Positions 5,710-6,503 of a DNA stretch of 6,503 nt are shown here, piece after piece. A program made the position numbers and the translations under genes. The first letter of the stretch is position 1, and each line of letters opens with the position of its first letter. The DNA comes from an uncultured Oscillospiraceae bacterium. GTDB taxonomy: Bacteria; Bacillota; Clostridia; Oscillospirales; Acutalibacteraceae. Where the stretch lies: NCBI GenBank assembly GCA_900555805.1, contig USMJ01000074.1, forward strand, positions 1 through 6,503, written 5' to 3'. The notes under the pieces were generated by a model. That model saw nothing but the letters and a program-made list of their open reading frames with translations. It made no database searches and was not told the origin of the DNA.

Positions 5710-5748
5710 CGCGTAACGCTGCGTATTTGGAAAAGGTGAATATTTATT

Positions 5749-6480
5749 ATGCTTGGAAAATTCGTAAGAGTGAAGGTCACTGCGCCTATGCACTCTGTCA
5801 ACAGGCGCTTCGGCTATGAGTATAAGCTCAACTACGGCGTGATCGACGGTCACGGCAGGATCAGGTCGGGCGTCAGAGGCGCGTATATTATGGGCGTCGA
5901 TCATCCCGTCAGAAATTTCGACGGCAGGGTCATAGCCGTCATCCGCAGATATTCCGGACGTGGAGTAGTATGGGTGGTTGCCCCGAAAAGTACGAGGTAC
6001 ATCATAAACGACATCAGGCAGGCGATATCTTTCGCCGAGAAGAGCGGAACCTATGATATCGAGTGCTTGTTCGAACGCTCATGCGGCGCGGTCGTACTTG
6101 ACGAAACAGAGAAAAATAAAAAAATATTGCTTATCAAAAATAAGCGTAGCGCTCATTGGGGCTTCCCGAAAGGCCACATTGAGGCAGGGGAAAGTGAAAA
6201 AGAAACAGCGGTCAGAGAAACAAAGGAAGAAACCGGACTCGATATTGATATTATTGACGGTTTCAGCTGCAAAAGCGAATATACAATTCAGGGAAAAGTC
6301 GAAAAGGCTGTTATCATCTTCTTAGCCAAGGCGAAGAGCACCCACGTCGTCAAGCAGGAGGAGGAGATCGACGAATTTATATGGGTCGATTTCAACGCCG
6401 CGATGAAAATGCTGAAATTCGAAAATGACAGAAACATCCTGATGAAAGCCAAGGAATACATTGACCGCAATAACATTTAG
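5749..6480 (+). CDS. degenerate pyrophosphatase-like domain fused to Nudix hydrolase
   Basis: A 243-residue two-domain protein. Residues 1-100 resemble the small family I inorganic-pyrophosphatase-like proteins of Firmicutes (LNYGVIDG, GAYIMGVDHPV, FDGRVIAVI, VVAP). The acidic metal ligands of true enzymes appear lost: Gly44 replaces the Asp of the usual DAYILG block, and the segment before VVAP reads SGRGVVW instead of carrying Asp residues. Residues 108-243 are a Nudix domain with an intact box from Gly142 to Leu164 (Gly142, Glu148, Arg156-Glu157, Glu160-Glu161, Gly163), preceded by WGFPKGH. WGFPKGH, the GE pair and RET in the box resemble asymmetrical bis(5'-nucleosyl)-tetraphosphatases (Ap4A hydrolases), so hydrolysis of Ap4A-like alarmones is the best guess; other nucleotide substrates are possible. 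The ATG at 5749 has AGGTGA nine bases upstream. The next gene starts 13 bases after the stop, so it is probably first in an operon. Confidence 0.88.
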   Translation: MLGKFVRVKVTAPMHSVNRRFGYEYKLNYGVIDGHGRIRSGVRGAYIMGVDHPVRNFDGRVIAVIRRYSGRGVVWVVAPKSTRYIINDIRQAISFAEKSGTYDIECLFERSCGAVVLDETEKNKKILLIKNKRSAHWGFPKGHIEAGESEKETAVRETKEETGLDIDIIDGFSCKSEYTIQGKVEKAVIIFLAKAKSTHVVKQEEEIDEFIWVDFNAAMKMLKFENDRNILMKAKEYIDRNNI

Positions 6481-6492
6481 GAGTGATGTTCC

Positions 6493-6503
6493 GTGTCTGA
6501 GCA
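6493..6503 (+). CDS. start of the next gene (partial)
   Basis: A GTG at 6493 opens a frame reading Met-Ser-Glu to the window edge. AGGAG (6479-6483), overlapping the stop of the Nudix gene, lies nine bases upstream. The nearer ATG at 6486 stops after four codons and is rejected. Too short to identify; likely co-transcribed with the Nudix gene. Confidence 0.5.

Overview
The window looks like chromosomal DNA from a Gram-positive gut-type clostridium (Oscillospiraceae/Ruminococcus/[Eubacterium] siraeum-like). The grounds are consensus AGGAGG-type ribosome binding sites, vegetative promoters with 17-bp spacers, a folT gene behind a tetrahydrofolate riboswitch, a clostridial-style ECF sigma factor, and a bacterial serpin, a family known from this group of gut bacteria. 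The genus is inference; no marker gene fixes it. I see no IS element, CRISPR array, tRNA or rRNA.

Layout. Positions 1-242 hold a diverged intergenic repeat, a long imperfect inverted repeat, a strong intrinsic terminator closing an upstream unit, and a candidate ECF-type promoter. Positions 243-2212 (+) are a translationally coupled two-gene operon: an ECF sigma factor, then a membrane-anchored serpin whose short cytoplasmic N-terminus resembles clostridial anti-sigma proteins. Terminators from both directions lie at 2240-2337. Positions 2351-3111 (-) are a complete folate-uptake unit: consensus promoter, THF riboswitch, hairpin covering the Shine-Dalgarno sequence, and folT. Positions 3275-5436 (-) are a three-gene operon behind a good sigma-A promoter: HD-domain protein, five-helix CmpB-type membrane protein with a coiled-coil tail, and a TetR-family regulator. 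A 371-base AT-rich divergent intergenic region follows. Positions 5749-6480 (+) encode a fusion of a degenerate pyrophosphatase-like domain with an Ap4A-hydrolase-type Nudix domain, and the next gene starts at about 6493.

Most interesting point. In the sigma/serpin pair, the serpin sits where the extracellular sensor of a membrane anti-sigma factor would be. It carries an exact-length reactive centre loop with Ala-Ser at the predicted P1-P1' bond. This suggests, as a hypothesis only, a protease-sensing system in which attack on the serpin loop outside the cell is signalled to an ECF sigma factor inside. The other units are better understood: folT responds to reduced folate through its leader RNA, and the Nudix fusion probably cleans up dinucleoside polyphosphates with a non-catalytic partner domain.
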